Source of the DNA: an uncultured Oscillospiraceae bacterium
GTDB lineage: Bacteria > Bacillota > Clostridia > Oscillospirales > Oscillospiraceae
Reading direction: 5' to 3'
Assembly: GCA_934675115.1 (NCBI GenBank)
Contig: CAKUPH010000034.1
Coordinates: forward strand, 1-21,698
DNA length: 21,698 bases
The position numbers were made by a program, and so were the translations under genes. Of the stretch, positions 8,309 through 15,871 are shown in pieces (the first letter of the stretch is position 1; each line of letters starts with the position of its first letter). The notes under the pieces were generated by a model, which was not told the DNA's origin, did not search any database, and saw nothing but the letters and a program-made list of their open reading frames with translations.

Positions 8309-8935
8309 TCAGTTTTCACATTCAATGATCTGGCGGGTCAGGTAGCCCCGGTTTTTCACCCGGCAGCCCTCCGCCGTCAGGATGGAGATGATCTCGCTCA
8401 CGGCGGCGATGACGCTGTCGTTGACCACCAGATAGTCGTACCGGCCGATCTCGCTGCACTCCTCGCGGGCACGCTTCAGCCGCTTGACGATCACGTCCTC
8501 CGGGTCGGTGCTGCGGGCCTGAAGCCGGTGGGCCAGCTCCTCCAGCGACGGCGGCAGGATGAAGATGAGCACCGCCTCCGGGCACTTCGCCTTGACGGTG
8601 GCCGCGCCCTGAACTTCGATGTCCAGCAGCACGTCCTGCCCCTGATCCAGCCGGTCCCGGATGACCTTCAGGGAGGTGCCGTAATAGTTGCCCACGTACT
8701 CGGCGTATTCCAGCAGCTCGTTGTCCCGGATCATCCGCTCAAACTCCGGGCGGGTCACAAAATTGTAGTTGACGCCATCCACCTCGCCCGGCCGCGGCTG
8801 CCGCGTGGTAAAGGACACGGAAAAATAGATGTCTTTCCGCTCGCTCAAAAGCTCCGCGATGACGGTGCTCTTTCCCACGCCGGACGGGCCGGACAGCACG
8901 ATCAGGGTGCCTTTTTTCTTTTTCTGATCGCTCAT
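8309..8935 (-). CDS. gmk: Guanylate kinase
   Basis: Phosphorylates GMP to GDP with ATP, feeding GTP synthesis and, indirectly, (p)ppGpp metabolism. The 208 residues are a normal length. The P-loop [10 protein letters not shown] is at 15-24, and the GMP-binding segment with [17 protein letters not shown] follows at about 40-56. The LID region with an arginine-rich stretch ([12 protein letters not shown]) is in the second half. The ATG at 8935 overlaps the remA stop as ATGA, with its GGAGGA ribosome site inside remA. The remA-gmk-rpoZ order is conserved in Firmicutes. Confidence 0.97.
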   Translation of the reverse strand: MSDQKKKKGTLIVLSGPSGVGKSTVIAELLSERKDIYFSVSFTTRQPRPGEVDGVNYNFVTRPEFERMIRDNELLEYAEYVGNYYGTSLKVIRDRLDQGQDVLLDIEVQGAATVKAKCPEAVLIFILPPSLEELAHRLQARSTDPEDVIVKRLKRAREECSEIGRYDYLVVNDSVIAAVSEIISILTAEGCRVKNRGYLTRQIIECEN

Positions 8936-9204
8936 AAACTCTCGTCCTCCATCTCTCTCTGACTGTCTTTCTGATTTTCGGCTCTGGCCGATAATACGTC
9001 AGGCGCGAGAGAGGACAGAATCACATGCCCGCTGTCCATGATGAGGACGGTCTGGGTCTTGCGTCCGTAGCTTGCGTCCACCAGTGTACCCCGGTCCCGG
9101 GCCTCCTGGGTAAGCCGCTTGATGGGCGCGGACTCCGGGCTGACCATAGCCACCACCCGCTGGGCGGATACCACGCTGCCGAAGCCGATGTTAAAGAGCT
9201 TCAT
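8932..9204 (-). CDS. remA: RemA/DUF370 family DNA-binding regulator
   Basis: Small protein of the RemA (DUF370) family. In B. subtilis RemA activates biofilm matrix and osmoprotection genes and forms ring-like DNA-binding oligomers; the role in this organism is unknown. The 90 residues begin with the typical [26 protein letters not shown] pattern (about 5-30), then ATYGRKT-like [19 protein letters not shown] near 43-61. The tail from about 75 is charged and variable. The ATG at 9204 follows a GAGAGG ribosome site, 21 bases after yicC. The position between yicC and gmk is the same as in B. subtilis. The gene symbol is given for the family, not for proven function. Confidence 0.9.
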   Translation of the reverse strand: MKLFNIGFGSVVSAQRVVAMVSPESAPIKRLTQEARDRGTLVDASYGRKTQTVLIMDSGHVILSSLAPDVLSARAENQKDSQREMEDESL

Positions 9205-9225
9205 CCTCTCTCACTCCCCTGCTGT

Positions 9226-10110
9226 TTACTCCAGATTCTGGACCTGCTCCCGGATCTTCTCGATCTCGGCCTTGATGTCCACCACGTAGCGGGCGATCTC
9301 AATGTCGCTGCACTTGGAGCCGATGGTGTTGGCCTCCCGGTTGAACTCCTGAATGAGGAAGTCCAGCTTCCGGCCTACGGCGCCGCCCTTGGCCAGCAGC
9401 TCCCGCAGCTGGGAGATGTGGCTGCGCAGGCGCACGGTCTCCTCGTCCACGGCGATCTTGTCGGCAAAGATGGCTGCTTCGGTGAGCAGCCGGCTCTCGT
9501 CGATCTGGGTGTTCTGGAGCACCTCGGTCATCTTGGCCTCCAACCGGGCCCGGTACTCGCTCACCGTCTGGGGGGAGCGCTCCTCCACCCGGCCCACCAG
9601 TGTCTCGATGGCAGCGGCCCGGCTCAGGATGTCCTCCGCCAGCCGCTCACCCTCCTTCGCCCGCATGGCGGCGAAGTCCGCGAGAGCCAGATCCAGCGCC
9701 GCGAGGAGCTGCTCCTTCAGCGTGTCCTGATCTTCCTCTTGCTTCTCCACCGTCAGTACGTCGGGGAATCGGGCCAGATCGGTGACGGAATAGCTCTCCG
9801 GCGCTTTGCCGCCGCTAAGTTCATGGAGCCGCGCCAGCGCGTCGATATACGCCTTGGCCAGCTCCTCGTTGACGGTGACGGAGACGCCCTCCGCCCCGGC
9901 GCCGCTGATGTTCACGAATACGTCCAGCTTGCCGCGGGCCACCGACGCCTGCACCCGGGCTTTCAGCGCGTCCTCCGCGAAAATATAGGCCCGGGGCATC
10001 TTCACCGTGCAGTCCAGATAGCGGTTGTTCACCGCGCGGACCTCCACCACGATGGTGCGCCCGTCAAAGGCCGCTTCCCCCCGGCCGTAACCGGTCATGC
10101 TCTTGATCAA
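9226..10110 (-). CDS. YicC/YloC family endoribonuclease
   Basis: Member of the YicC/YloC family, whose studied members are endoribonucleases. The 294 residues begin MIKSMTGYGRGE, the hallmark start of the family, and have the YicC N-terminal domain with VEVRAVNNRYLD near 21-32 and the DUF1732 C-terminal domain ending GRKLDFLIQEFNREANT and a coiled-coil-like tail. I chose a TTG start at 10110 because AAGGA at 10116-10120 is five bases before it and the protein then begins exactly as the family does; the ATG at 10098 would sit 17 bases from that site. The frame stays open to a GTG at 10137 with no ribosome site. It precedes remA-gmk-rpoZ as in B. subtilis (yloC). Confidence 0.93.
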   Translation of the reverse strand: MIKSMTGYGRGEAAFDGRTIVVEVRAVNNRYLDCTVKMPRAYIFAEDALKARVQASVARGKLDVFVNISGAGAEGVSVTVNEELAKAYIDALARLHELSGGKAPESYSVTDLARFPDVLTVEKQEEDQDTLKEQLLAALDLALADFAAMRAKEGERLAEDILSRAAAIETLVGRVEERSPQTVSEYRARLEAKMTEVLQNTQIDESRLLTEAAIFADKIAVDEETVRLRSHISQLRELLAKGGAVGRKLDFLIQEFNREANTIGSKCSDIEIARYVVDIKAEIEKIREQVQNLE

Positions 10111-10133
10111 AACAATCCTTCCCTTCGCCGCGC

Positions 10134-10655
10134 TCACCGCGCACGTTTATGAATTCTCGACATATATAAGGCGATCAGCTTGGTAAGACCGTAGTCATAC
10201 ACCAGAAAAATCACGTTGCCCGCCAGATACATCACCCACACGGCGGCACTGAGGGCCTCCGGAAGGGAGGCAAGCACGGCAGCCCGCATGGTCAGGTAGA
10301 TCACCGTCAGGCTGACGTTGAAAAAGGCCAGCTTCAGCAGATACTCCAGCGGAAGGCGGCGCAGCCGCTCGATCAGGCCCTTGACGATGGGGTACAGTCC
10401 AAACAGCGCCCCGAACAGCAGAGCCATGAGCTTATCCGGCAGCAGCAGGAACGCCAGAATGGTCACTCCCGCCCAGCAGAGAAACCCGGCGGAAATGCCC
10501 ACCGCCAGCACCACTGCCACCGGCATCAGTCCGGCTACCGCCGCGATGCCCCAGCTTCCCGTGGGCGAAACGGCGGCGATGAACAGGAAGATCAGTGCCA
10601 GCGCCCCGAAGATCGCCGGGAGGACGACCTTCCGCACCCGGGCGCCCGCTTTCAT
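10134..10655 (-). CDS. Multi-pass membrane protein, family not recognised
   Basis: I do not recognise this 173-residue protein. It is strongly hydrophobic, with five or six likely membrane helices at roughly 10-29, 36-52, 54-72, 77-95, 106-124 and 136-154. A basic start (KAGARVRK), a basic loop at about 92-101 ([10 protein letters not shown]) and a basic C-terminus (RIHKRAR) suggest these ends face the cytosol. No catalytic motif is visible. The ATG at 10655 overlaps the stop codon of the J-domain gene as ATGA, with GGAGG seven bases upstream, so the two proteins are probably made together. The open frame extends to 10685, but that start would lie inside the neighbour without a ribosome site. 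A small transporter subunit or membrane scaffold is possible. Confidence 0.85.
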   Translation of the reverse strand: MKAGARVRKVVLPAIFGALALIFLFIAAVSPTGSWGIAAVAGLMPVAVVLAVGISAGFLCWAGVTILAFLLLPDKLMALLFGALFGLYPIVKGLIERLRRLPLEYLLKLAFFNVSLTVIYLTMRAAVLASLPEALSAAVWVMYLAGNVIFLVYDYGLTKLIALYMSRIHKRAR

Positions 10656-11269
10656 CGGCACCCTCCGCACAGGCAGTTCATGCACATCAGCGTAGTGCAG
10701 CAGTCAAGGGAATCACAGCTTGTCCCCACCATATCGGAGCCATGATAGGCGTAGCCGCCCTGCTGCATCATGTTCAGGGCCTGCCGGTACTCCGGATTGT
10801 TCGGCTCCATCTGGCAGGCAAGCTCATAATTCTGCCGGGCCTCGTCCAGCCAGCCCCGGCGGTAGGCGATGGCGCCCATCAGGAAATACCACTCGGCGCT
10901 CTTGTTCCCGCTGCCCTGCAAAAGCTGCTCCGCCGTGTCCAGATTGCCCATGTTGATATACTGGCGCACCTGCGCGTAAACGGAGGCGTTGGATGAAGAG
11001 TAGTTCTGCTGGCTCTGATAGCCGGACTGGTAGCCGTATCCGGACTGATAGCCGGACTGGTACCCGCCGGAGGAGCCGCCGGAGCGGGACTTGGTGATGG
11101 CGTCGTAGGCTTCGTTGATCTCCTTCATCTTCTCTTCGGCGAGATCGGCCAGCGGATTATTCTGGTAATTGTCCGGATGGTATTTCCGGGCAAGGTCACG
11201 GTATGCCTTTTTGACTTCGTCGTCGCTGGCGCCGGGGTCGACGCCCAGCACGGTATACGGATCTTTCAT
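10652..11269 (-). CDS. J-domain protein with YQSG repeats and cysteine-rich tail
   Basis: This 205-residue protein is not canonical DnaJ. It has an N-terminal J domain (about 2-62) with the HPD motif intact at 31-33, so it should be able to stimulate an Hsp70 ATPase. A Gly/Ser/Tyr/Gln linker (63-90) carries YQSG-type repeats. Residues 95-165 look like a tetratricopeptide-type helical pair ([35 protein letters not shown]). The C-terminus has seven cysteines at 185, 190, 191, 196, 199, 201 and 204, the last residues being CLCGGCR. The zinc-finger repeats of true DnaJ are absent. The ATG at 11269 overlaps the DUF5685 gene as ATGA. The tail could bind metal, or be lipidated or oxidised; this is inference. 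Confidence 0.9.
   Translation of the reverse strand: MKDPYTVLGVDPGASDDEVKKAYRDLARKYHPDNYQNNPLADLAEEKMKEINEAYDAITKSRSGGSSGGYQSGYQSGYGYQSGYQSQQNYSSSNASVYAQVRQYINMGNLDTAEQLLQGSGNKSAEWYFLMGAIAYRRGWLDEARQNYELACQMEPNNPEYRQALNMMQQGGYAYHGSDMVGTSCDSLDCCTTLMCMNCLCGGCR
11009..11062 (-). repeat. In-frame YQSG tandem repeat in the J-domain gene
   Basis: Twelve-base units related to TATCAGTCCGGC occur four times in this stretch, broken once by an extra Gly-Tyr pair. They encode residues 70-87 of the J-domain protein, [18 protein letters not shown]. The units are nearly identical at the DNA level, so copy number could vary by slippage. Copy-number change stays in frame. Confidence 0.8.
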
Positions 11270-12138
11270 CTGTTTATCTCCCTGCGTTGTTTCTTCATTT
11301 CCTTCCACCGTCCGGACAGCACTGCCTCCTGCACCGCCGGAAGGCCCCGGTACAGCGTATTGATGATGACCGGCTCCCAGGAGCCAAGCTCCATGAGGTT
11401 GGCGGCGGATACCGCCATTCTCAGCGAATGGGTCATGGTGGCGGATACATACTCCCGCTGATCCTCCGCCCTTCCGTGAAACCGGGCGTCCAGCGGGTTA
11501 TAGCGGCTTTTTAGCCTGTCCTCTTTCAGATCGTCCCATGCATCGATGAGGTAGATCCAGCGGCCCACGTGGTACAGCAGCTGAGCCGCTGCCCGCCGGA
11601 ATACTTCTCCGCCGCCCGCCGGGGCCGCGGCCTGAAGGATCCGTGCAAAGGAATCCGCCGCCCGATCAAGTTCACCGGAGTTTGCCTGCTCCAGTGCGTG
11701 GAGCCGGGCAAGGCCCTGTCGGACCTCCCCTGCGAACTGCGGCATTCTCGCTTCCGCCCGCCGGGCGGAGTGTCCGAACACCGCGCTGAGGAACCGCGCG
11801 GGCAGGCCAGCGAAAAATTTCTTGTCCTCCACGTCGTCCCGGAGCTTGTACCATGTGAGAATCATGCTGGCGTCCGCCGCTGCGTCCATGGGCGCGCCCG
11901 ACAGGCACTTCCGCCGCTTTTGCAGCGGATGGACGGGACAGCGGCAGGCACAGGTCTCCCCGCCGCCCCCGGCGGCAAACAGAACGGCCAGAAAGGTGAA
12001 ATCGTAGTTGAGGGTAAATCGGCTCCAGAAGCCGTGCCGCCGGCCCATGGTGTGGCACAGGCCGCAGTAAGCGCCCCGGTAGGCCTCCTGCTCCGCCTGA
12101 GGCAGAGCGTTCAGTGCCGGGCGGACATATCCGAACAC
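11266..12138 (-). CDS. DUF5685 family protein
   Basis: The 290-residue protein begins MFGYVRPA and has the YCGLCHTMG segment (23-31) that I associate with the DUF5685 family of Clostridia; its function is not established. It is mostly helical. An N-terminal cysteine cluster (Cys25, 28, 63, 65, 67 and 78, with His70) could bind a metal. Two Asp-rich motifs stand about 100 residues apart: RDDVED at 100-105 and DAWDDLKED at 199-207. This spacing loosely recalls class I isoprenoid synthases, but no homology is shown. The start is a GTG at 12138, three bases after the cdaR stop codon, with no clear ribosome site, so initiation probably depends on cdaR translation. The stop overlaps the J-domain start. 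Confidence 0.85.
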   Translation of the reverse strand: MFGYVRPALNALPQAEQEAYRGAYCGLCHTMGRRHGFWSRFTLNYDFTFLAVLFAAGGGGETCACRCPVHPLQKRRKCLSGAPMDAAADASMILTWYKLRDDVEDKKFFAGLPARFLSAVFGHSARRAEARMPQFAGEVRQGLARLHALEQANSGELDRAADSFARILQAAAPAGGGEVFRRAAAQLLYHVGRWIYLIDAWDDLKEDRLKSRYNPLDARFHGRAEDQREYVSATMTHSLRMAVSAANLMELGSWEPVIINTLYRGLPAVQEAVLSGRWKEMKKQRREINR

Positions 12139-12141
12139 GGC

Positions 12142-13392
12142 TTAACGGGTCAGGGACACGACCACCCGGTACTCCGTGCCCACGATGCCCGCGCTGCCGC
12201 CCACGTTGTCCAGATAGACTTTAGCGGTGATGGTATACTGCCCGGAGGAGGGATCGGTGATCTCGGAGAGATCCGCCACCACCCGGATATTTTCGCCGCT
12301 GATCTCAGCCAGTGCCTCCGCCGTGCCCCGGACCTCCACGGTGACGGCTTGAGTGACCTTTTCGCTGCGCCAGCCCTCCGGCACATAGATGGCGGAGATG
12401 TTGGTGGTCTCGATGCTCCGGGTCTCCACGCCGCTGATGTGGACGGTGACGGTGGCTTCCGTCTGGCCGCTGAGGTTTTCAAGCTCCTCGGCCAGCGGGA
12501 TGGGCATAGTGAGCACGTCGCCGTCCCGGACGGTGGCGAGGCTGATGTTTTTCAGGATGATCTCCTCAATGGCATCCACATCGCTGCGGGACCCGGCCAC
12601 GGTAATGGATTCGGGTTTGATGTCAAAGGTCACATTGGCATCTGTGATGCCGCCGCCGGCGGTGGTCTCGATCTTCAGCGGCACCAATTTGGTGGCCCGG
12701 ATGGGGAACGTAGTATAGACGGTATCGGTGGAGCAGGACACGTCCAGATTTTCCAGTACCGCGCCGCTGTTGCTGATGAACTGATAGGCATAGTCTCCGG
12801 CGATGGACTCGGTCAGGTCCGTCCCGTCCACCACCACCTGCGCGTAGGCGATCTGGTTGACCAGCGACGCCTGCCCGCTAACGGACAGCGTCCCCGGCGA
12901 GAACTTGAAATCATCCTCTGCGTCTCCCGGCACATAGCCGTCGGCCACGGTGCCGTTGAACACGCCGCGGATCTCAACGGGTACGTCGCTGACGTACTTG
13001 ACAACGGTGAAGGTGATGTTGGTGGGACTCTGGCTCTCCTGAGACAGGCCGCTGCGCAGCGCCGCGGGATAGGTCACAGTATAGCCCAGCGTGATCTTTC
13101 CCTCCGAGGTGACGGAGGATACGTCCACCTTTGCCGTGATGTCGTCCCGGCGCAGCTTGGCGATGGTATTCACCGGTGCGCGGACCCGGACGCTGACTGT
13201 GATGTCGTCTTCAAGGATCATCAGGCCGTTGCTCTCCAGAATGTCCTTGCCCTCGAACACCACGGGGATGCCGCTGTACGTCTGGGTGTCCTCATTTCCG
13301 TCCCGGGTCACCACGTAAAACCACAGCCCCACCGCGATCACGATGGACAGGATCACATAGAGCGCCTTGCTGTCAAGAATCTTCTTTCCCAT
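12142..13392 (-). CDS. cdaR: YbbR-domain regulator of c-di-AMP synthase (CdaR)
   Basis: Membrane-anchored extracytoplasmic protein that in Firmicutes binds and modulates the diadenylate cyclase CdaA. The 416 residues start with a single membrane segment (about 10-29, ALYVILSIVIAVGLWFYVV), followed by four YbbR-like beta repeats. These begin near residues 34, 134, 230 and 325; examples are VSVRVRAPVNTIAKL, VEIRGVFNGTVADGY, LKIETTAGGGITDA and VTVEVRGTAEALAEI. Beta-rich composition and the lack of catalytic motifs fit the family. The ATG at 13392 lies inside the 3' end of cdaA, a 20-base overlap in another frame, with GGAG and AAGGG upstream. In many Firmicutes cdaR is followed by glmM; here it is followed by a DUF5685 gene. 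Confidence 0.94.
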   Translation of the reverse strand: MGKKILDSKALYVILSIVIAVGLWFYVVTRDGNEDTQTYSGIPVVFEGKDILESNGLMILEDDITVSVRVRAPVNTIAKLRRDDITAKVDVSSVTSEGKITLGYTVTYPAALRSGLSQESQSPTNITFTVVKYVSDVPVEIRGVFNGTVADGYVPGDAEDDFKFSPGTLSVSGQASLVNQIAYAQVVVDGTDLTESIAGDYAYQFISNSGAVLENLDVSCSTDTVYTTFPIRATKLVPLKIETTAGGGITDANVTFDIKPESITVAGSRSDVDAIEEIILKNISLATVRDGDVLTMPIPLAEELENLSGQTEATVTVHISGVETRSIETTNISAIYVPEGWRSEKVTQAVTVEVRGTAEALAEISGENIRVVADLSEITDPSSGQYTITAKVYLDNVGGSAGIVGTEYRVVVSLTR

Positions 13393-14263
13393 TGCCCTTG
13401 TCTCCCTTTTTGGTGCGGAACACGTTGGTGAGCCGGGCGGCGGTGGAGGGCTTCTTCTCCTCCACGTCCGGCATCAGTTCATTTTTCAGCAGGCGGCCCA
13501 GCGTCTCCGGCGACAGGTGCCGCTTGAGCATCCCGTTGATGGCCACGGAGATGGAGCCCGTCTCCTCGGAGACGATGGCCACCACCGCGTCGGAATTTTC
13601 GCTGATGCCGATGCCCGCCCGATGGCGCATACCCAGATCCCGGCTCAGATTGGTGTTGCCGGACAAGGGGAGCATACAGCCCGCGCCCACGATGCGCCCA
13701 TTGCGGACAATAACGGCCCCATCGTGCAGGGGGGCTTTGTTCCAGAACAGGTTTTTCAGCAGCTCCGCCGACACCGCGGCGTCCAGCGGCGTGCCGGACT
13801 TGATGACGTCATCCAGCACAGTCCGGCGCTCAAAGACCATCAGCGCACCGACCTTGTCCTTGGACATGGAGGTGTATGCCTCCACCGTCTCCCGGATGGC
13901 CGCCGGAACGTCCTCCGCGGCGGTCTCCGTTACAAAAAACTCCTTGATCCTGCCGCTGCCCATCCGCTCCAGCACCCGGCGGATCTCCGGCTGGAAGATG
14001 ATGACCAGCGAGAGCAGTCCCAGCTCCACCGCCTTGCTGAAGATGTAGGAGACCACCCGCAGCTTCAGCAGACTGGCGATGCCAAACACCACGAAAATAA
14101 TGAGAAGGGCTTTCGCCACCTGACCGGACCGGGTCCGGCGGATGAACTGCAGAATATGATAGACCGCATAGGCCACGATGACGATGTCCAGTACGTCGGA
14201 CAGGCCGATCATTCTAACATAGCCAAACGCATTGCTGATCAGTTGTAGCAAATTGTCTCCCAT
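13373..14263 (-). CDS. cdaA: Diadenylate cyclase CdaA (c-di-AMP synthase)
   Basis: Makes the second messenger c-di-AMP from two ATP; c-di-AMP controls potassium and osmolyte uptake and cell wall balance. The 296 residues have three predicted membrane helices (about 21-40, 50-66 and 71-91), then a DAC domain at about 110-260. Catalytic motifs are DGA at 181-183 (LHDGAVIV) and RHR at 213-215 (GMRHRAGIGISE). A basic tail follows (KKGDKGNGK). Length and layout match the CdaA class, not DisA. The ATG at 14263 is about 75 bases downstream of a good promoter and is the first gene of the long minus-strand unit. Confidence 0.97.
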   Translation of the reverse strand: MGDNLLQLISNAFGYVRMIGLSDVLDIVIVAYAVYHILQFIRRTRSGQVAKALLIIFVVFGIASLLKLRVVSYIFSKAVELGLLSLVIIFQPEIRRVLERMGSGRIKEFFVTETAAEDVPAAIRETVEAYTSMSKDKVGALMVFERRTVLDDVIKSGTPLDAAVSAELLKNLFWNKAPLHDGAVIVRNGRIVGAGCMLPLSGNTNLSRDLGMRHRAGIGISENSDAVVAIVSEETGSISVAINGMLKRHLSPETLGRLLKNELMPDVEEKKPSTAARLTNVFRTKKGDKGNGKEDS

Positions 14264-14338
14264 GGCTCCGCGCTCCCATTGCTCCTGGTTTCAAACTGTC
14301 TGATGCGCATAACCGCCCAGTTTCCAGTTTATTAGCAT

Positions 14339-14367
14339 ATTATATCGTACCACCGTGTAAAAGGCAA
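14339..14367 (-). promoter_or_regulatory. Sigma-A-type promoter for the cdaA unit
   Basis: Read on the minus strand, a -35 box TTGCCT (14362-14367, four of six consensus) is followed after exactly 17 bases by a perfect -10 box TATAAT (14339-14344). Transcription would start near 14332, leaving a leader of roughly 70 bases before the cdaA ATG. No comparable promoter or intrinsic terminator was seen further down the unit to base 1. Confidence 0.75.
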
Positions 14368-14413
14368 GGATACGGCGGCGAAATTCATATTTTTTTCATT
14401 CTTTCCCAATGAC

Positions 14414-14443
14414 AAAGGAGCGCGGCTTTCGCCGCGCCCCTCT
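14414..14443 (-). terminator. Hairpin terminator after the cysteine desulfurase
   Basis: A 13-base stem with two G-T wobbles (14431-14443 with 14414-14426) closes on a GAAA tetraloop as read on the minus strand. It begins directly at the desulfurase stop codon. The tail CCTTTGTCATT is only partly T-rich, so efficiency may be moderate. It separates the desulfurase from the cdaA promoter. Confidence 0.7.
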
Positions 14444-15565
14444 TTACTTCAGGATATCCCGCAGCGCCCGGAGGGCACGGTCCACCTCGTCTGTGCTGTT
14501 GAAGGCGGAAAAGCTCACCCGCACCGTGCCGCTCTCCTCCGTTCCGGCGGAGCGGTGGGCTAACGGCGCACAGTGCAGTCCCGCCCGGACAGCAATGCCC
14601 CGTTTCCCCAACTCCTCGCCGATGATCTCGCAGTCCATCTGCTCTGACCGGAAGGAGCACAGGCCGCTCTGGCTGTCCCCCGCCCCGCGGAACACCTGCA
14701 CTCCCGGGATCTTTTCCAGACCATCCATCATTCGGCGGCACAGCCGCCGCTCGTGGGATTCGATCGCGGCCAGCCCCCGGCGGCGTACAAAGCGCATCCC
14801 CTCGGTCAGCCCCGCCGCGCCGCAGACATTCTGGGTGCCGGCCTCCAGCCGGTCAGGCAGAAAGTCCGGCATTTCCTGCCGGGCGGACAGGCTTCCCGTG
14901 CCGCCGCACAGCAGCGGCTCCGGCAGGTCCTCCCCGCACAGTAAAAGCCCCGTCCCCTGCGGGCCGTACAGGCCCTTGTGCCCGGGCATGGCCACATAGG
15001 CGGCCCGCAGCGCCTGCATATCCACCGGCAGGACGCCCGCCGACTGGGAAGCGTCCAGCACGAATGGTATCCCCCGCCGGGCGCACATTTGCGCGATGTC
15101 CTCTACCGGCAGCACAAAGCCGAACACGTTGGAAACGTGGGTGCAGATCACCGCGTCCGCCCCTTGGGTAAGCTCCCGGGCAAAGGCGTCAAAGGCAGCG
15201 TTCCGGTCGAACAGCGGGCTTGCCGCCGCCCGCACCGTCAGGTCCGGTATGGCCGCCAGCGGCCGGGTCACGGCGTTGTGCTCGTAGCCCGAAATGACCG
15301 CGCGGCCGCCCGGTTGGAGCAGCGAACGGATGGCAATATTCAGGCCGTGAGTGGCGTTGCTGGTCAGGATCACGTGCTCCGGGTCCGGCACGTTGAACAG
15401 CTCCGCCGCCGTCTGGCGGCAGCGGAAGGCCGTCTCCGCCGCCAGCATCCCCGGTCTGTGGCCGCCCCGTCCGGGGCTTACCATGTGGGTCATGGCGTAG
15501 GCCGACGCCCGGGCCACCTCCGGCGGCTTCTGCATGGTGGTGGCCGCGCTGTCAAAATAAATCAT
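14444..15565 (-). CDS. Class V aminotransferase-fold cysteine desulfurase
   Basis: PLP enzyme expected to release sulfur from cysteine (or selenium from selenocysteine) as an enzyme-bound persulfide. The 373 residues begin MIYFDSAATT, typical of the cysteine desulfurase family of E. faecalis EF2568 rather than IscS. Key positions: THG at 72-74, the PLP-phosphate segment and aspartate in DASQSAG at 171-177, PLP lysine Lys197 in GHKGLYGPQGTG, and the sulfur-accepting Cys332 in RAGLHCAP. All active-site residues are intact. The open frame extends to 15850, but that part is a shadow of the DUF3343 gene. The ATG at 15565 overlaps the DUF3343 stop codon as ATGA, so the two proteins are coupled. No selD or molybdenum hydroxylase gene is visible nearby. 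Confidence 0.93.
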   Translation of the reverse strand: MIYFDSAATTMQKPPEVARASAYAMTHMVSPGRGGHRPGMLAAETAFRCRQTAAELFNVPDPEHVILTSNATHGLNIAIRSLLQPGGRAVISGYEHNAVTRPLAAIPDLTVRAAASPLFDRNAAFDAFARELTQGADAVICTHVSNVFGFVLPVEDIAQMCARRGIPFVLDASQSAGVLPVDMQALRAAYVAMPGHKGLYGPQGTGLLLCGEDLPEPLLCGGTGSLSARQEMPDFLPDRLEAGTQNVCGAAGLTEGMRFVRRRGLAAIESHERRLCRRMMDGLEKIPGVQVFRGAGDSQSGLCSFRSEQMDCEIIGEELGKRGIAVRAGLHCAPLAHRSAGTEESGTVRVSFSAFNSTDEVDRALRALRDILK

Positions 15566-15816
15566 GGCTCCACCTCGCTGTATTCCCCGCCGGCATCCTG
15601 CAAAAATACCCGCTTCGGCCCCAGCCCCTCCCGTTTCAGCACCGTCAGCGCCGAAGCCAGATGGCGCTCCGCGATCTTTACACAGTGGGAACAGCCCTCC
15701 CCGGAGACGCTTTTGGGCGCGCGGACGATATAACCGGAGATCCCGGCCCGTTCCAGCGCCCGGGCCGTCCGTTGGGCATAGGTCAGCGAGCGGCACACGA
15801 TAAGATAATAAACCAT
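15562..15816 (-). CDS. DUF3343 protein, putative sulfur/selenium carrier
   Basis: The 84-residue protein begins MVYYLIVCRSLTYAQRT, fitting DUF3343, a family annotated as putative Se/S carrier-like proteins. It contains a CxxC pair, Cys42 and Cys45 in EGCSHCVKI, which could take a persulfide from the desulfurase encoded next. That link rests on gene coupling and is inference. I prefer the ATG at 15816 because family members start with a similar YYLI segment; the AGGA site is then twelve bases away, which is long. An ATG at 15828 would add four residues, but AAAGGA touches it directly. No promoter was recognised between this gene and the ispF terminator. Confidence 0.82.
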   Translation of the reverse strand: MVYYLIVCRSLTYAQRTARALERAGISGYIVRAPKSVSGEGCSHCVKIAERHLASALTVLKREGLGPKRVFLQDAGGEYSEVEP

Positions 15817-15871
15817 GAGATCGACCATTCCTTTCCCATCTGTTCTTCATGGCTCCCGTGGAAAAGGGCGC

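Noticed and set aside
8309..8935. Calling the ATP/GTP-binding gene after remA a generic AAA-type protein
   Set aside because: The P-loop plus the [12 protein letters not shown] segment and 208-residue length are specific for guanylate kinase.
11009..11062. Short tandem repeats considered as a CRISPR-like array
   Set aside because: Units are 12 bases, contiguous, in frame and inside a coding gene; there are no spacers and no cas genes.
11569..13431. A 620-codon plus-strand open frame opposite DUF5685 and cdaR
   Set aside because: Antisense to two genes with clear family signatures; translation is Gly/His/Val-rich and resembles no protein I know.
15566..15850. The N-terminal extension of the desulfurase frame up to 15850
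   Set aside because: This part overlaps the DUF3343 gene in another frame, and the family start MIYFDSAATT is at 15565.
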